The notes under the pieces were generated by a model. The model was not told where the DNA came from and searched no databases. It was given only the letters and a program-made list of their open reading frames with translations. A stretch of 64,000 nt of DNA from positions 14,281,931-14,345,930 of the forward strand of contig JARWKL010000010.1 of NCBI GenBank assembly GCA_029961685.1, written 5' to 3'. The position numbers and the translations under genes were made by a program. This stretch comes from Aristolochia californica (taxonomy: Eukaryota > Streptophyta > Magnoliopsida > Piperales > Aristolochiaceae). Below are positions 1 to 12,450 of this stretch, piece by piece; position 1 is the stretch's first letter, and the number at the start of each line of letters is the position of its first letter.

Positions 1-72
1 TCCTCAACATGCTTGTGGCATGCACACCCACCACACTTAAAGCATGCTGGGATCAGTTACAAGTCCCTTTCC

Positions 73-80
73 TATAAAAT
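73..80 (+). other. TATAAAAT block (representative, in nearly every monomer)
   Basis: 'ttcctataaaattccacc' contains a TATA-box-like TATAAAAT. It recurs about every 465 bp with occasional changes ('ctttaaaa' at about 19919, 'ccaataaaa' at about 2813, 'cctacaaaa' at about 27436). Whether it has any promoter role cannot be judged from sequence, so it is listed as a conserved block only. Confidence 0.5.
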
Positions 81-469
81 TCCACCAAGCTATTATTAGG
101 GGGTTGTACGAGTGGAATATCGCAAACATGGATTTTGGGGTTCATTTTTAGTGCGTGAAATAATTTTCTATTTATTAATATAATGTTCAAATTTTTTTGC
201 ACACATGAACTCTAAAATTTTCATTTTCTTGCGATCTTATATCTTTTTTGTCTACGAGGAAAAATGGGAGTCACAAGTTTGGACATGAAAAAAAAAAAAA
301 ATTTGAACTTCCAAAATGGGATGTACAAATGCTGGGAGAGATAATTCCAAAGTGTAACTGTGATTTTTAAGGATAGGCAAAAAAGTGGGTTGTTTGGCTC
401 TGGTAAATATCCAACCACTTGAGAATTCAACTTTTTCTACCCACCGTAATTTTTGGCCCCTTGCATCCT

Positions 470-515
470 CAACATGCTTGTGGCATGCACACCCCACCAC
501 ACTTAAAGCATGTTG
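470..515. repeat. Imperfect dyad / inverted repeat (representative)
   Basis: CAACATGCTT (470-479) and AAGCATGTTG (506-515) are exact reverse complements separated by 26 bases. If the pairing is extended outward, 'atcc' and 'ggat' also match across a one-base bulge. The central loop has a further palindrome, GCATGC. The same dyad is present in most monomers, is broken on the right arm in the 'aaaccatg' variants, and is absent from the truncated monomers of HOR1 (monomer 7) and HOR2. Confidence 0.8.
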
Positions 516-2793
516 GGATCAGTTACAAGTCCCTTTCCTATAAAATTCCACCAAGCTACTATTAGGGGGTTGTACTAGTGGAATTTCCCAAACATGGATT
601 TTGGGGTTCATTTTTAGTGGGTGAAATAATTTTCTATTCATCATTATAGTTTTCAATTTTTTTTGCACACATGAAATATAAAATTTCCATTTTGTTCCAA
701 TCTTATATCTTTTTTGTTTATGAGGAAAAATGGGAGTCACAAGTTTGGACCTGAAAAAAAAAAAATTTTGAACATCCAAAATGGGGATGCACAAATGCTG
801 GGACAGATAATTCCAAAGAGTATCTGTGATTTTTAAAGATAGGCATAAAAGTGGGTTGTTTGGCTCTGGTAAATATCCCACCACTCGAGCATTCTACTTT
901 TTCTACCCCGCCTAATTTTTGGCCACTTGCATCCTCTACATGCTTGTGGCATTCACACCCGCCACACTTAAAGCATGTTGGGATCAGTTACAAGTCCTTT
1001 TCCTATAAAATTCCACCAAGCTATTATTAGGGGGTTGTATTAGTGGAATTTCCCACACATGGATTTTGGGGTTCATTTTTAGTGCGTGAAATAATTTTCT
1101 ATTCATTATTATAGTTTTCTAATTTTTTTGCACGCATGAACTCTAAAATTTTCATTTTCTTGCGAACTTATATCTTTTTTGTTTACGAGGAAAAATGGGA
1201 GACACAAGTTTGCACTTGAAAAAAAAAAAAATTTTGAACATCCAAAATGGGGATGCATAAATGCTGGGAGAGATAATTCCAAAGAGTAACTGTGATTTTT
1301 AAGGATAGGTAAAAAAGTGGGTTGTTTGGCTCAGGTAAATATCCAACCACTTGAGAATTCAACTTTTTCTACCCCCCCTAATTTTTGGCCACTTGCATCC
1401 TCAACATGCTTGTGGCATGCACACCCACCACACTTAAAGCATGTTGGGATCAGTTACAAGTCCCTTTCCTATAAAATTCCACCAAGCTATTATTAGGGGG
1501 TGGTACTAGTGGAATTTCCCAAACATGGATTTTCGGGTTCATTTTTAGTGCGTGAAATAATTTTCTATTCATTATTCTAGTTTTCAAATTTTTTTGCACG
1601 CATGAACTCTAAAATTTTCTTTTTGTTGCGATCTTATACCTTTTTTGTTTACGAGGAAAAGTGGGAGTCACAAGTTTGGACCTGAAAAAAAAAAATTTGA
1701 ACATCCAAAATGGGGATGCACAAATGCTGGGAGAGATAATTCCAAAGAGTATGTAAGATTTTTAAGGATAGGCAAAAAAGTGGGTTGTTTGCCTCTGGTA
1801 AAAAATATCCAACAACTTGAGTATTCAACTTTTTCTACCCCCACTAATTTTTGGCCACTTGCATCCTCAACATGCTTGTGACATGCACACTCACCACACT
1901 TAAAGCATGTTGGGATCAGTTACAAGTCCCTTTCCTATAAAATTCCACCAAGCTATTATTAGGGGGTTGTACTAGTGGAATTTCCCAAACATGGATTTTG
2001 GGGTTCATTTTTACTGCGTGAAATAATTTTCTGTTCAATATTATAGTTTTCAATTTTTTTTGCAAACATGAAATATAAAATTTCCTTTTTGTTCCGATCT
2101 TTTATCTTTTTTGTTTATGAGGAAAAATGGGAGTCACAAGTTTGGACCTGAAAAAAAAAAAATTTGAACATCCAAAATGGGGATCCACAAATGCTGGGAC
2201 ATATAATTCCAAAGAGTATCTGTGATTTTTAAGGATAAGCATAAAAGTGGGTTGTTTGGCTCTCGTAAATATCCAACCACTTGAGAATTCAACTTTTTCT
2301 ACCCCCCCTAATTTTTGGCCACTTGCATCCTCAACATGCTTGTGGCATGCACACCCGCCACACTTAAAGCATGTTGGGATCAGTTACAAGTCCCTTTCCT
2401 ATAAAATTCCACCAAGCTATTATTAGGGGGTTGTATTAGCGGAATTTCCCAAACATGGATTTTGGGGTTCATTTTTAGCGCGTGAAATAATTTTCTATTC
2501 ATTATTATAGTTTTCAAATTTTTTTTCACACATGAACTCTAAAATTTTCTTTTTGTTGCGATCTTATATATTTTTTGTTTACGAGGAAAAATGGGAGTCA
2601 CAAGTTTGGACCTGAAAAAAAAAAATTTGAACATCCAAATTCGGGATGCACAAATGCGGGGAGAGATAATTCCAAAGAGTATCTGTGATTTTTAAGGATA
2701 GGCAAAAAAGTGGGTTGTTTGGCACTGGTAAAAAATATCCAACAACTTGAGAATTCAAGTTTTTCTACCCCCCCTAATTTTTTGCCACTTGCA

Positions 2794-3206
2794 TCCTCAA
2801 CATGCTTGTTCCAATAAAATTCCACCAAGCTATTATTAGGGGGTTGTTCTAGTGGAATTTCCCAAACATGGATTTTGGGGTTCATTTTTACTGCGTGAAA
2901 TAATTTTCTATTCATTATTCTAGTTTTCAAATTTTTTTGCACGCATGAACTCTAAAATTTTCTTTTTGTTGCGATCTTTTACCTTTTTTGTTTACGAGGA
3001 AAAATGGGAGTCACAAGTTTGGACCTGAAAAAAAAAAATTTGAACATCCAAAATGGGGATGCACCAATGCTGGGAGAGATAATTCCAAAGAGTATCTGTG
3101 ATTTTTAAGGATAGGCAAAAAAGTGGGTTGTTTGCCTCTGGTAAAAAATATCCAACAACTTGAGAATTCAACTTTTTCTACCCCCACTAATTTTTGGCCA
3201 CTTGCA
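2794..3206. repeat. Truncated monomer (413 bp), HOR1 monomer 7, copy 1
   Basis: About 53 bp are missing at 2807-2812: 'catgcttg' runs straight into 'ttccaataaaattcc'. This removes the right dyad arm and the 'gggatcagttacaagtccc' block but keeps the rest. Confidence 0.92.
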
Positions 3207-5043
3207 TCCTCAACTTGCTTGTGGCATGCACACACACCACACTTAAAGCATGTTGGGATCAGTTACAAGTCCATTTCCTATAAAATTCCACCAAGCTATT
3301 ATTAGGGGGTTGTACTAGTGGAATTTCCCAAACATGGATTTTGGGGTTCATTTTTACTGCGTGAAATAATTTTCTATTCAATATTATAGTTTTCAATTTT
3401 TTTTGCAAACATGAAATATAAAATTTCCATTTTGTTCCGATCTTATATCTTTTTTGTTTATGAGGAAAAATTGGAGTCTCAAGTTTGGACCTGAAAAAAA
3501 AAATTTGAACATCCAAAATGGGGATGCACAAATGCTGGGACAGATAATTCCAAAGAGTATCTGTGATTTTTAAGGATAGGCAAAAAAGTGGGTTGTTTGG
3601 CTCTGGTAAAAAATATCCAACAACTTGAGAATTCAACTTTTTCTACCCGCCTAATTTTTGGCCACTTGCATCCTCAACATGCTTGTGGCATGCACACCCA
3701 CCACACTTAAAGCATGTTGGGATCAGTTACAAGTCCCTTTCCTATAAAATTTCACCAAGCTATTATTAGGGGGTTGTACTAGTGGAATTTCCCAAACATG
3801 GATTTTGGGGTTCATTTTTACTGCGTGAAATAATTTTTTATTCATTATTATAGTTTTCAAATTTTTTTGCACACATGAACTCTAAAATTTTCATTTTGTT
3901 GCGATCTTATATATTTTTTGTCTACGACGAAAAATGGGAGTCACAAGTTTGGACCTGAAAAAAAAAACATTTGAACATCCAAAATGGGGATGCACAAATG
4001 CTGGGAGAGATAATTTGCAAAGAGTATCTTTGATTTTTAAGGAGTGGCAAAAAAGTGGGTTGTTTGGCTCTGGTAAATATCGAACCACTTGAGAATTCAA
4101 CTTTTTCTACCCCCCCTAATTTTTGGCCACTTGCATCCTCAACATGCTTGTGGCAACCACACCCACCACACTTAAAGCATGTTGGGACCAGTTACAAGTC
4201 GCTTTCCTATAAAATTCCACAAAGCTATTATTAGGGGGTTGTACTAGTGGAATTTCCCAAACATGGATTTTGGGGTTCAGTTTTAGTGCGTGAAATAATT
4301 TTCTATTCATTATTATAGTTTTCAATTTTTTTTGCACACATAAACTCTAAAATTTTCATTTTGTTGTGATCTTATATCTTTTTTGTTTACGAGGAAAAAT
4401 GGGAGTCACAAGTTTGGACCTGAAAAAAAAAAAATTTTGAACATCCAAAATGGGGATGCACAAATGCTGGGAGAGATAATTCCAAAGAGTGTCTGTGATT
4501 TTTAAGGATAGGCAAAAAAGTGGGTTGTTTGGCTTCGGTAAAAAATATCCAACCACTTGAGAATTCAACTTTTTCTACCCCCCCCTAATTTTTGGCCACT
4601 TGCATCCTCAACATGCTTGTGGCATGCACACCCACCACACTTAAAGCATGTTGGGATCAGTTACATGTCCCTTATCTATAAAATTCCACCAAGCTATTAT
4701 TAGGGGGTTGTACTAGTGGAATTTCCCAAAGATGGATTTTGGGGTTCATTTTTACTGCGTGAAATAATTTTCTATTCATTATTATAGTTTTCAAATTTTT
4801 TTGCACACATGAACTCTAAAATTTTCATTTTGTTGTGATCTTATATCTTTTTTGTTTATGAGGAAAAATGGGAGTCAAACCTTTGGACCTGAAATAAAAA
4901 ATTTGAACATCCAAAATAGGGATGCACAAATGCTGGGAGAGATAATTCCAAAGAGTATCTGTGATTTTTAAGGATAGGCAAAAAACTGGGTTGTTTGGCT
5001 CTGGTAAAAAATATGCAACAACTTGAGAATTCAACTTTTTCTA

Positions 5044-5068
5044 CCCCCCCCCCCCCCCCCCCCCCCCC
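5044..5068. repeat. Expanded C tract (25 C)
   Basis: Replaces the usual 6-8 C between 'tttttcta' and 'taattttt'. The corresponding monomer in HOR1 copy 2 has 12 C (12439-12450). Confidence 0.9.
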
Positions 5069-6482
5069 TAATTTTTGGCCGCTTGCATCCTCAACATGCT
5101 TGTGGCATGCACACCCACCACACTTAAAGCATGTTGGGATCAGTTACAAGTCCCTTTCCTATAAAATTTCACCAAGCTATTATTTGGGGGTTGTACTTGT
5201 GGAATTTCCCAAACATGGATTTTGGGGTTCATTTTTACTGCGTGAAATAATTTTCTATTCATTATTATAGTTTTCAAATTTTTTTGCACACATGAACTCT
5301 AAAATTTTCATTTTGTTGCGATCTTATATCTTTTTTGTCTACGAGGAAAAATGGGAGTCACAAGTCTGGACCTGAAAAAAAAAAAATTTGAACATCCAAA
5401 ATGGGCATGCACAAATGCTGGGAGAGATAATTCCAAAGAGTATCTTTGATTTTTAAGGATAGGGTAAAAAGTGGGTTGTTTGGTTCTGGTAAATATCCAA
5501 CCACTTGAGAATTCAACTTTTTCTACCCCCCCTAATTTTTGGCCACTTGCATCCTCAATATGATTGTGGCGTGCACACCCACCACACTTAAAGCATGTTG
5601 GGATCAGTTACAAGTCCCTTTCCTATAAAATTCCACCAATCTATTATTAGGGGGTTGTACTAGTGGAATTTCCTAAACATGGATTTTGGGTTCATTTTTA
5701 CTGTGTGAAATAATTTTATTTTCATTATTATAGTTTTCAAATTTTTTTGCACACATGAACTCTAAAATTTTCATTTTGTTGCGATCTTATATCTTTTATG
5801 TCTACGAGGAAAAATAGGAGTCACAAGTTTGGACCGGGAAAAAAAAAACATATGAACATCTAAAATGGGGATGCACAAATGCTCGGAGAGATAATTCCAA
5901 AGAGTATCTTTGATTTTTAAGGATAGGCAAAAAAGTGGGTTGTTTGGCTCTGGTAAATATCCAACCACTTGAGAATTCAACTTTTTCTACCCCCCCTAAT
6001 TTTTGGCCACTTGCATCCTCAACATGTTTGTGGCATGCACACCCACCACACTTAAAGCATGTTGGGATCAGTTACAAGTCCCTTTCCTATAAAATTCCAC
6101 CAAGCAATTATTGGGGGGTGGTACTAGTGGAATTTCCCAAACATGGATTTTGGGGTTCATTTTTAGCGCTTGAAATAATTTTCTATTCATTATTCTAGTT
6201 TTCAATTTTTTTTGCACACATGAACTCTAAAATTTTCATTTTTGTTGCGTTCTTATATCTTTTTTGTTTACGAGGAAAAATTGGAGTCACAAGATTGGAC
6301 CTAAAAAAAACAAATTTGAACATCCAAAATAGGGATGCACAAATGCTGGGAGAGATAATTCCAAAGAGTATCTGTGATTTTAAAGGATAGGCAAAAAAGA
6401 GGGTTGTTTGGCTCTGGTAAAAAATATCCAACAACTTGAGAATTCAACTTTTTCTACCCCCCCTAATTTTTGGCCACTTGCA

Positions 6483-6945
6483 TCCTCAACATGCTTGTGG
6501 CATGCACACCCACCACACTTAAAGCATGTTGGGATCAGTTACAAGTCCCTTTCCTATAAAATTCCACCAAGCTATTATTAGGGGGTTGTACTAGTGGAAT
6601 TTCCCAAACATGGATTTTGGGGTTCATTTTTACTGCGTGAAATAATTTTCTATTCATTATTATAGTTTTCAAATTTTTTTGCACACATGAACTCTAAAAT
6701 TTTCATTTTGTTGCGATCTTATATCTTTTTTGTTTACGAGGAAAAATGAGAGTCACATGTTTGGACCTGAAAAAAAAAAATCTGAACATCCAAAATGGGG
6801 ATGCATAAATGCTGGGAGAGATAATTCCAAAGAGTAACTTTGATTTTTCAGGATAGGCAAAAAAGTGGGTTGTTTGGCTCTGGTAAATATCCAACCACTT
6901 GAGAATTCAACTTTTTCTACCTCCCCTAATTTTTGGCCACTTGCA
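6483..6945. repeat. Representative satellite monomer (463 bp) with its internal landmarks
   Basis: Given as a map to apply to every other monomer. An imperfect dyad lies at 6487-6496 (CAACATGCTT) and 6522-6531 (AAGCATGTTG). TATAAAAT is at 6555-6562. A SpeI-type ACTAGT is at 6590-6595, followed by 'ggaatttccc'. The middle third, about 6640-6745, is very AT-rich with repeated short A and T runs. An A tract of 11 lies at 6770-6780, followed by the 'catccaaaatggggatgcac' block. The 'ctctggtaaatatcc' S/L diagnostic site is near 6880, GAATTC is at 6903-6908, and a pyrimidine/C tract (interrupted in this copy) follows at about 6920. I find no clear internal sub-repeat that would make the monomer a multimer of a shorter unit. 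Confidence 0.9.
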
Positions 6946-7412
6946 TCCTCAACATGCTTGTGGCATGCACACCCACCACACTTAAAGCATGTTGGGATCA
7001 ATTACAAGTCCCTTTCTTATAAAATTCCACCAAGCTATTATTAGGGGGTGGTACTAGTGGAATTTCCCAAACATGGATTTTGGGGTTCATTTTTAGCGCG
7101 TGAAATAATTTTCTATTCATTATTAAAGTTTTCAAATTTTTTTGCACACTTGAACTCTAAAATTTTCTTTTTGTTGCGATCTTATGTCTTTTTTGTTTAC
7201 GAGGAAAAATGGGAGCCAGAAGTTTGGACCTGAAAAAAAAAAAAATTGAACATCCAAAATTGGGATGCACAAATGCTGGGAGAGATAATTCCAAAGAGTA
7301 TCTGTGATTTTTAAGGATACGCAAAAAAGTGGGTTGTTTGGCTCTGGTAAAAAATATCCAACAACTTGAGAATTCAAGTTTTTCTACCCCCCCTAATTTT
7401 TTGCCACTTGCA

Positions 7413-7864
7413 TCCTCAACATGCTTGTGGCATGCATACCCACCACACTTAAAGCATGTTGGGATCAGTTACAAGTCGCTTTCCTATAAAATTCCACCAA
7501 GCTATTATTAGGGGCTTGTATTAGTGGAATTTCCCAAACATGGATTTTGGGGTTCATTTTTAGTACGTGAAATAATTTTCTATTCATTATAATTATTTTC
7601 AAATTTTTTTGCACGTATGAAGTCTAAAATTTTCATTTTCTTGCGATCTTATATCTTTTTTGTTTACGAGGAAAAATGGGAGACACAAGTTTGGACCTTA
7701 AAAAAAAAAAAATTTGAACATCCAAAATGGGGATGCACAATAATTCCGAAGAGTAACTGTGATTTTTAAGGTTAGGCAAAAAAGTGGGTTGTTTGGCTCT
7801 GGTAAATATTCAACCACTTGAGAATTCAACTTTTTCTACCCCCCCTAATTTTTGGCCACTTGCG
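7413..7864. repeat. 452 bp monomer with 14 bp deletion, HOR1 monomer 17, copy 1
   Basis: At 7738-7742 'gggatgcacaa' is followed directly by 'taattcc', removing the 'atgctgggagaga' block found in other monomers. Confidence 0.88.
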
Positions 7865-10190
7865 TCCTCAACATGCTTGTGGCATGCACACCCACCACAC
7901 TTAAAGCATGCTGGGATCAGTTACAAGTCCCTTTCCTATAAAATTCCACCAAGCTATTATTAGGGGGTTGTACGAGTGGAATATCGCAAACATGGATTTT
8001 GGGGTTCATTTTTAGTGCGTGAAATAATTTTCTATTTATTAATATAATGTTCAAATTTTTTTGCACACATGAACTCTAAAATTTTCATTTTCTTGCGATC
8101 TTATATCTTTTTTGTCTATGAGGAAAAATGGGAGTCACAAGTTTGGACATGAAAAAAAAAAAAAATTTGAACTTCCAAAATGGGATGCACAAATGCTGGG
8201 AGAGATAATTCCAAAGAGTAACTGTGATTTTTAAGGATAGGCAAAAAAGTGGGTTGTTTGGCTCTGGTAAATATCCAACCACTTGAGAATTCAACTTTTT
8301 CTACACACCGTAATTTTTGGCCCCTTGCATCCTCAACATGCTTGTGGCATGCACACCCACCACACTTAAAGCATGTTGGGATCAGTTACAAGTCCCTTTC
8401 CTATAAAATTCCACCAAGCTATTATTAGGGGGTTGTACTAGTGGAATTTCCCAAACATGGATTTTGGGGTTCATTTTTAGTGGGTGAAATAATTTTCTAT
8501 TCATCATTATAGTTTTCAATTTTTTTTGCACACATGAAATATAAAATTTCCATTTTGTTCCGATCTTATATCTTTTTTGTTTATGAGGAAAAATGGGAGT
8601 CACAAGTTTGGACCTGAAAAAAAAAAATTTTTGAACATCCAAAATGGGGATGCACAAATGCTGGGACAGATAATTCCAAAGAGTATCTGTGATTTTTAAG
8701 GATAGGCATAAAAGTGGGTTGTTTGGCTCTGGTAAATATCCCACCACTTGAGAATTCAACTTTTTCTACCCCCCCTAATTTTTGGCCACTTGCATCCTCA
8801 ACATGCTTGTGGCATGCACACCCACCACACTTAAAGCATGTTGGGATCAGTTACAAGTCCCTTTCCTATAAAATTCCACCAAGCTATTATTAGGGGGTGG
8901 TACTAGTGGAATTTCCCAAACATGGATTTTCGGGTTCATTTTTAGTGCGTGAAATAATTTTCTATTCATTATTCTAGTTTTCAAATTTTTTTGCACGCAT
9001 GAACTCTAAAATTTTCTTTTTGTTGTGATCTTATACCTTTTTTGTTTACGAGGAAAAGTGGGAGTCACAAGTTTGGACCTGAAAAAAAAAAATTTGAACA
9101 TCCAAAATGGGGATGCACAAATGCTGGGAGAGATAATTCCAAAGAGTATGTATGATTTTTAAGTATAGGCAAAAAAGTGGGTTGTTTGCCTCTGGTAAAA
9201 AATATCCAACAACTTGAGTATTCAACTTTTTCTACCCCCACTAATTTTTGGCCACTTGCATCCTCAACATGCTTGTGACATGCACACTCACCACACTTAA
9301 AGCATGTTGGGATCAGTTACAAGTCCCTTTCCTATAAAATTCCACCATGCAATTATTAGGGGGTTGTACTAGTGGAATTTCCCAAACATGGATTTTGGGG
9401 TTCATTTTTACTGCGTGAAATAATTTTCTGTTCAATATTATAGTTTTCAATTTTTTTTGCAAACATGAAATATAAAATTTCCTTTTTGTTCCGATCTTTT
9501 ATCTTTTTTGTTTATGAGGAAAAATGGGAGTCACAAGTTTGGACCTGAAAAAAAAAAAATTTGAACATCCAAAATGGGGATCCACAAATGCTGGGACATA
9601 TAATTCCAAAGAGTATCTGTGATTTTTAAGGATAGGCATAAAAGTGGGTTGTTTGGCTCTCGTAAATATCCAACCACTTGAGAATTCAACTTTTTCTACC
9701 CCCCCTAATTTTTGGCCACTTGCATCCTCAACATGCTTGTGGCATGCACACCCGCCACACTTAAAGCATGTTGGGATCAGTTACAAGTCCCTTTCCTATA
9801 AAATTCCACCAAGCTATTATTAGGGGGTTGTATTAGCGGAATTTCCCAAACATGGATTTTGGGGTTCATTTTTAGCGCGTGAAATAATTTTCTATTCATT
9901 ATTATAGTTTTCAAATTTTTTTTCACACATGAACTCTAAAATTTTCTTTTTGTTGCGATCTTATATATTTTTTGTTTACGAGGAAAAATGGGAGTCACAA
10001 GTTTGGACCTGAAAAAAAAAAATTTGAACATCCAAATTCGGGATGCACAAATGCGGGGAGAGATAATTCCAAAGAGTATCTGTGATTTTTAAGGATAGGC
10101 AAAAAAGTGGGTTGTTTGGCACTGGTAAAAAATATCCAACAACTTGAGAATTCAAGTTTTTCTACCCCCCCTAATTTTTTGCCACTTGCA

Positions 10191-10602
10191 TCCTCAACAT
10201 GCTTGTTCCAATAAAATTCCACCAAGCTATTATTAGGGGGTTGTTCTAGTGGAATTTCCCAAACATAGATTTTGGGGTTCATTTTTACTGCGTGAAATAA
10301 TTTTCTATTCATTATTCTAGTTTTCAAATTTTTTTGCACGCATGAACTCTAAAATTTTCTTTTTGTTGCGATCTTTTACCTTTTTTGTTTACGAGGAAAA
10401 ATGGGAGTCACAAGTTTGGACCTGAAAAAAAAAATTTGAACATCCAAAATGGGGATGCACCAATGCTGGGAGAGATAATTCCAAAGAGTATCTGTGATTT
10501 TTAAGGATAGGCAAAAAAGTGGGTTGTTTGCCTCTGGTAAAAAATATCCAACAACTTGAGAATTCAACTTTTTCTACCCCCACTAATTTTTGGCCACTTG
10601 CA
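10191..10602. repeat. Truncated monomer (412 bp), HOR1 monomer 7, copy 2
   Basis: Same junction as in the monomer at 2794, here at 10204-10209, showing that the deletion predates the amplification of HOR1. Confidence 0.92.
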
Positions 10603-12438
10603 TCCTCAACTTGCTTGTGGCATGCACACACACCACACTTAAAGCATGTTGGGATCAGTTACAAGTCCATTTCCTATAAAATTCCACCAAGCTATTATTA
10701 GGGGGTTGTACTAGTGGAATTTCCCAAACATGGATTTTGGGGTTCATTTTTATTGCTGAAATAATTTTCTATTCAATATTATAGTTTTCAATTTTTTTTG
10801 CAAACATGAAATATAAAATTTCCATTTTGTTCCGATCTTATATCTTTTTGGTTTATGAGGAAAAATTGGAGTCTCAAGTTTGGACCTGAAAAAAAAAAAT
10901 TTGAACATCCAAAATGGGTATGCACAAATGCTGGGACAGATAATTCCAAAGAGTATCTGTGATTTTTAAGGATAGGCAAAAAAGTGGGTTGTTTGGCTCT
11001 GGTAAAAAATATCCAACAACTTGAGAATTCAACTTTTTCTACCCGCCTAATTTTTGGCCACTTGCATCCTCAACATGCTTGTGGCATGCACACCCACCAC
11101 ACTTAAAGCATGTTGGGATCAGTTACAAGTCCTTTTCCTATAAAATTTCACCAAGCTATTATTAGGGGGTTGTACTAGTGGAATTTCCCAAACATGGATT
11201 TTGGGGTTCATTTTTACTGCGTGAAATAATTTTTTATTCATTATTATAGTTTTCAAATTTTTTTGCACACATGAACTCTAAAATTTTCATTTTGTTGCGA
11301 TCTTATATATTTTTTGTCTACGACGAAAAATGGGAGTCACAAGTTTGGACCTGAAAAAAAAAACATTTGAACATCCAAAATGGGGATGCACAAATGCTAG
11401 GAGAGATAATTTGCAAAGAGTATCTTTGATTTTTAAGGAGTGGCAAAAAAGTGGGTTGTTGGCTCTGGTAAATATCGAACCACTTGAGAATTCAACTTTT
11501 TCTACCCCCCCTAATTTTTGGCCACTTGCATCCTCAACATGCTTGTGGCAACCACACCCACCACACTTAAAGCATGTTGGGACCAGTTACAAGTCGCTTT
11601 CCTATAAAATTCCACAAAGCTATTATTAGGGGGTTGTACTAGTGGAATTTCCCAAACATGGATTTTGGGGTTCAGTTTTAGTGCGTGAAATAATTTTCTA
11701 TTCATTATTATAGTTTTCAATTTTTTTTGCACACATAAACTGTAAAATTTTCATTTTGTTGTGATCTTATATCTTTTTTGTTTACGAGGAAAAATGGGAG
11801 TCACAAGTTTGGACCTGAAAAAAAAAAAATTTTTGAACATCCAAAATGGGGATGCACAAATGCTGGGAGAGATAATTCCAAAGAGTGTCTGTGATTTTTA
11901 AGGATAGGCAAAAAAGTGGGCTGTTTGGCTTTGGTAAAAAATATCCAACCACTTGAGAATTCAACTTTTTCTACCCCCCCTAATTTTTGGCCACTTGCAT
12001 CCTCAACATGCTTGTGGCATGCACACCCACCACACTTAAAGCATGTTGGGATCAGTTACATGTCCCTTATCTATAAAATTCCACCAAGCTATTATTAGGG
12101 GGTTGTACTAGTGGAATTTCCCAAAGATGGATTTTGGGGTTCATTTTTACTGCGTGAAATAATTTTCTATTCATTATTATAGTTTTCAAATTTTTTTGCA
12201 CACATGAACTCTAAAATTTTCATTTTGTTGCGATCTTATATCTTTTTTGTTTACGAGGAAAAATGGGAGTCAAACCTTTGGACCTGAAATAAAAAATTTG
12301 AACATCCAAAATAGGGATGCACAAATGCTGGGAGAGATAATTCCAAAGAGTATCTGTGATTTTTAAGGATAGGCAAAAAACTGGGTTGTTTGGCTCTGGT
12401 AAAAAATATGCAACAACTTGAGAATTCAACTTTTTCTA

Positions 12439-12450
12439 CCCCCCCCCCCC
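12439..12450. repeat. Expanded C tract (12 C)
   Basis: HOR1 copy-2 counterpart of the 25-base tract at 5044. Confidence 0.88.

Larger units (their letters stand above)
1..7864. repeat. HOR1 copy 1: complete 17-monomer higher-order repeat (7864 bp)
   Basis: Monomers start at 1, 466, 932, 1398, 1864, 2328, 2794, 3207, 3671, 4136, 4605, 5088, 5552, 6016, 6483, 6946 and 7413. The S/L barcode is S-S-S-L-S-L-L-L-S-L-L-S-S-L-S-L-S. Private markers make the unit recognisable: 'gtacgagtggaatatcgc' in monomer 1, 'cccaccactcgagc' in monomer 2, 'tctacatgc' at the head of monomer 3, 'ggattttcggg' in monomer 4, a 53 bp deletion in monomer 7, 'caaacctttggacctg' in monomer 11 and a 14 bp deletion in monomer 17. 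The same markers reappear in order from 7865 and again from 15247. The true left edge of the unit is arbitrary because the window cuts into the array. Confidence 0.93.

Noticed and set aside
221..430. tRNA, rRNA or other structured RNA genes in the repeat
   Set aside because: No cloverleaf, anticodon-loop or A/B-box pattern was recognised, and no segment stands out from the satellite in base composition.
470..515. microRNA precursor or rho-independent terminator at the dyad
   Set aside because: The stem is only 10 bp with a 26-base loop, no T run follows, arm mutations are not compensated, and it repeats in most monomers.
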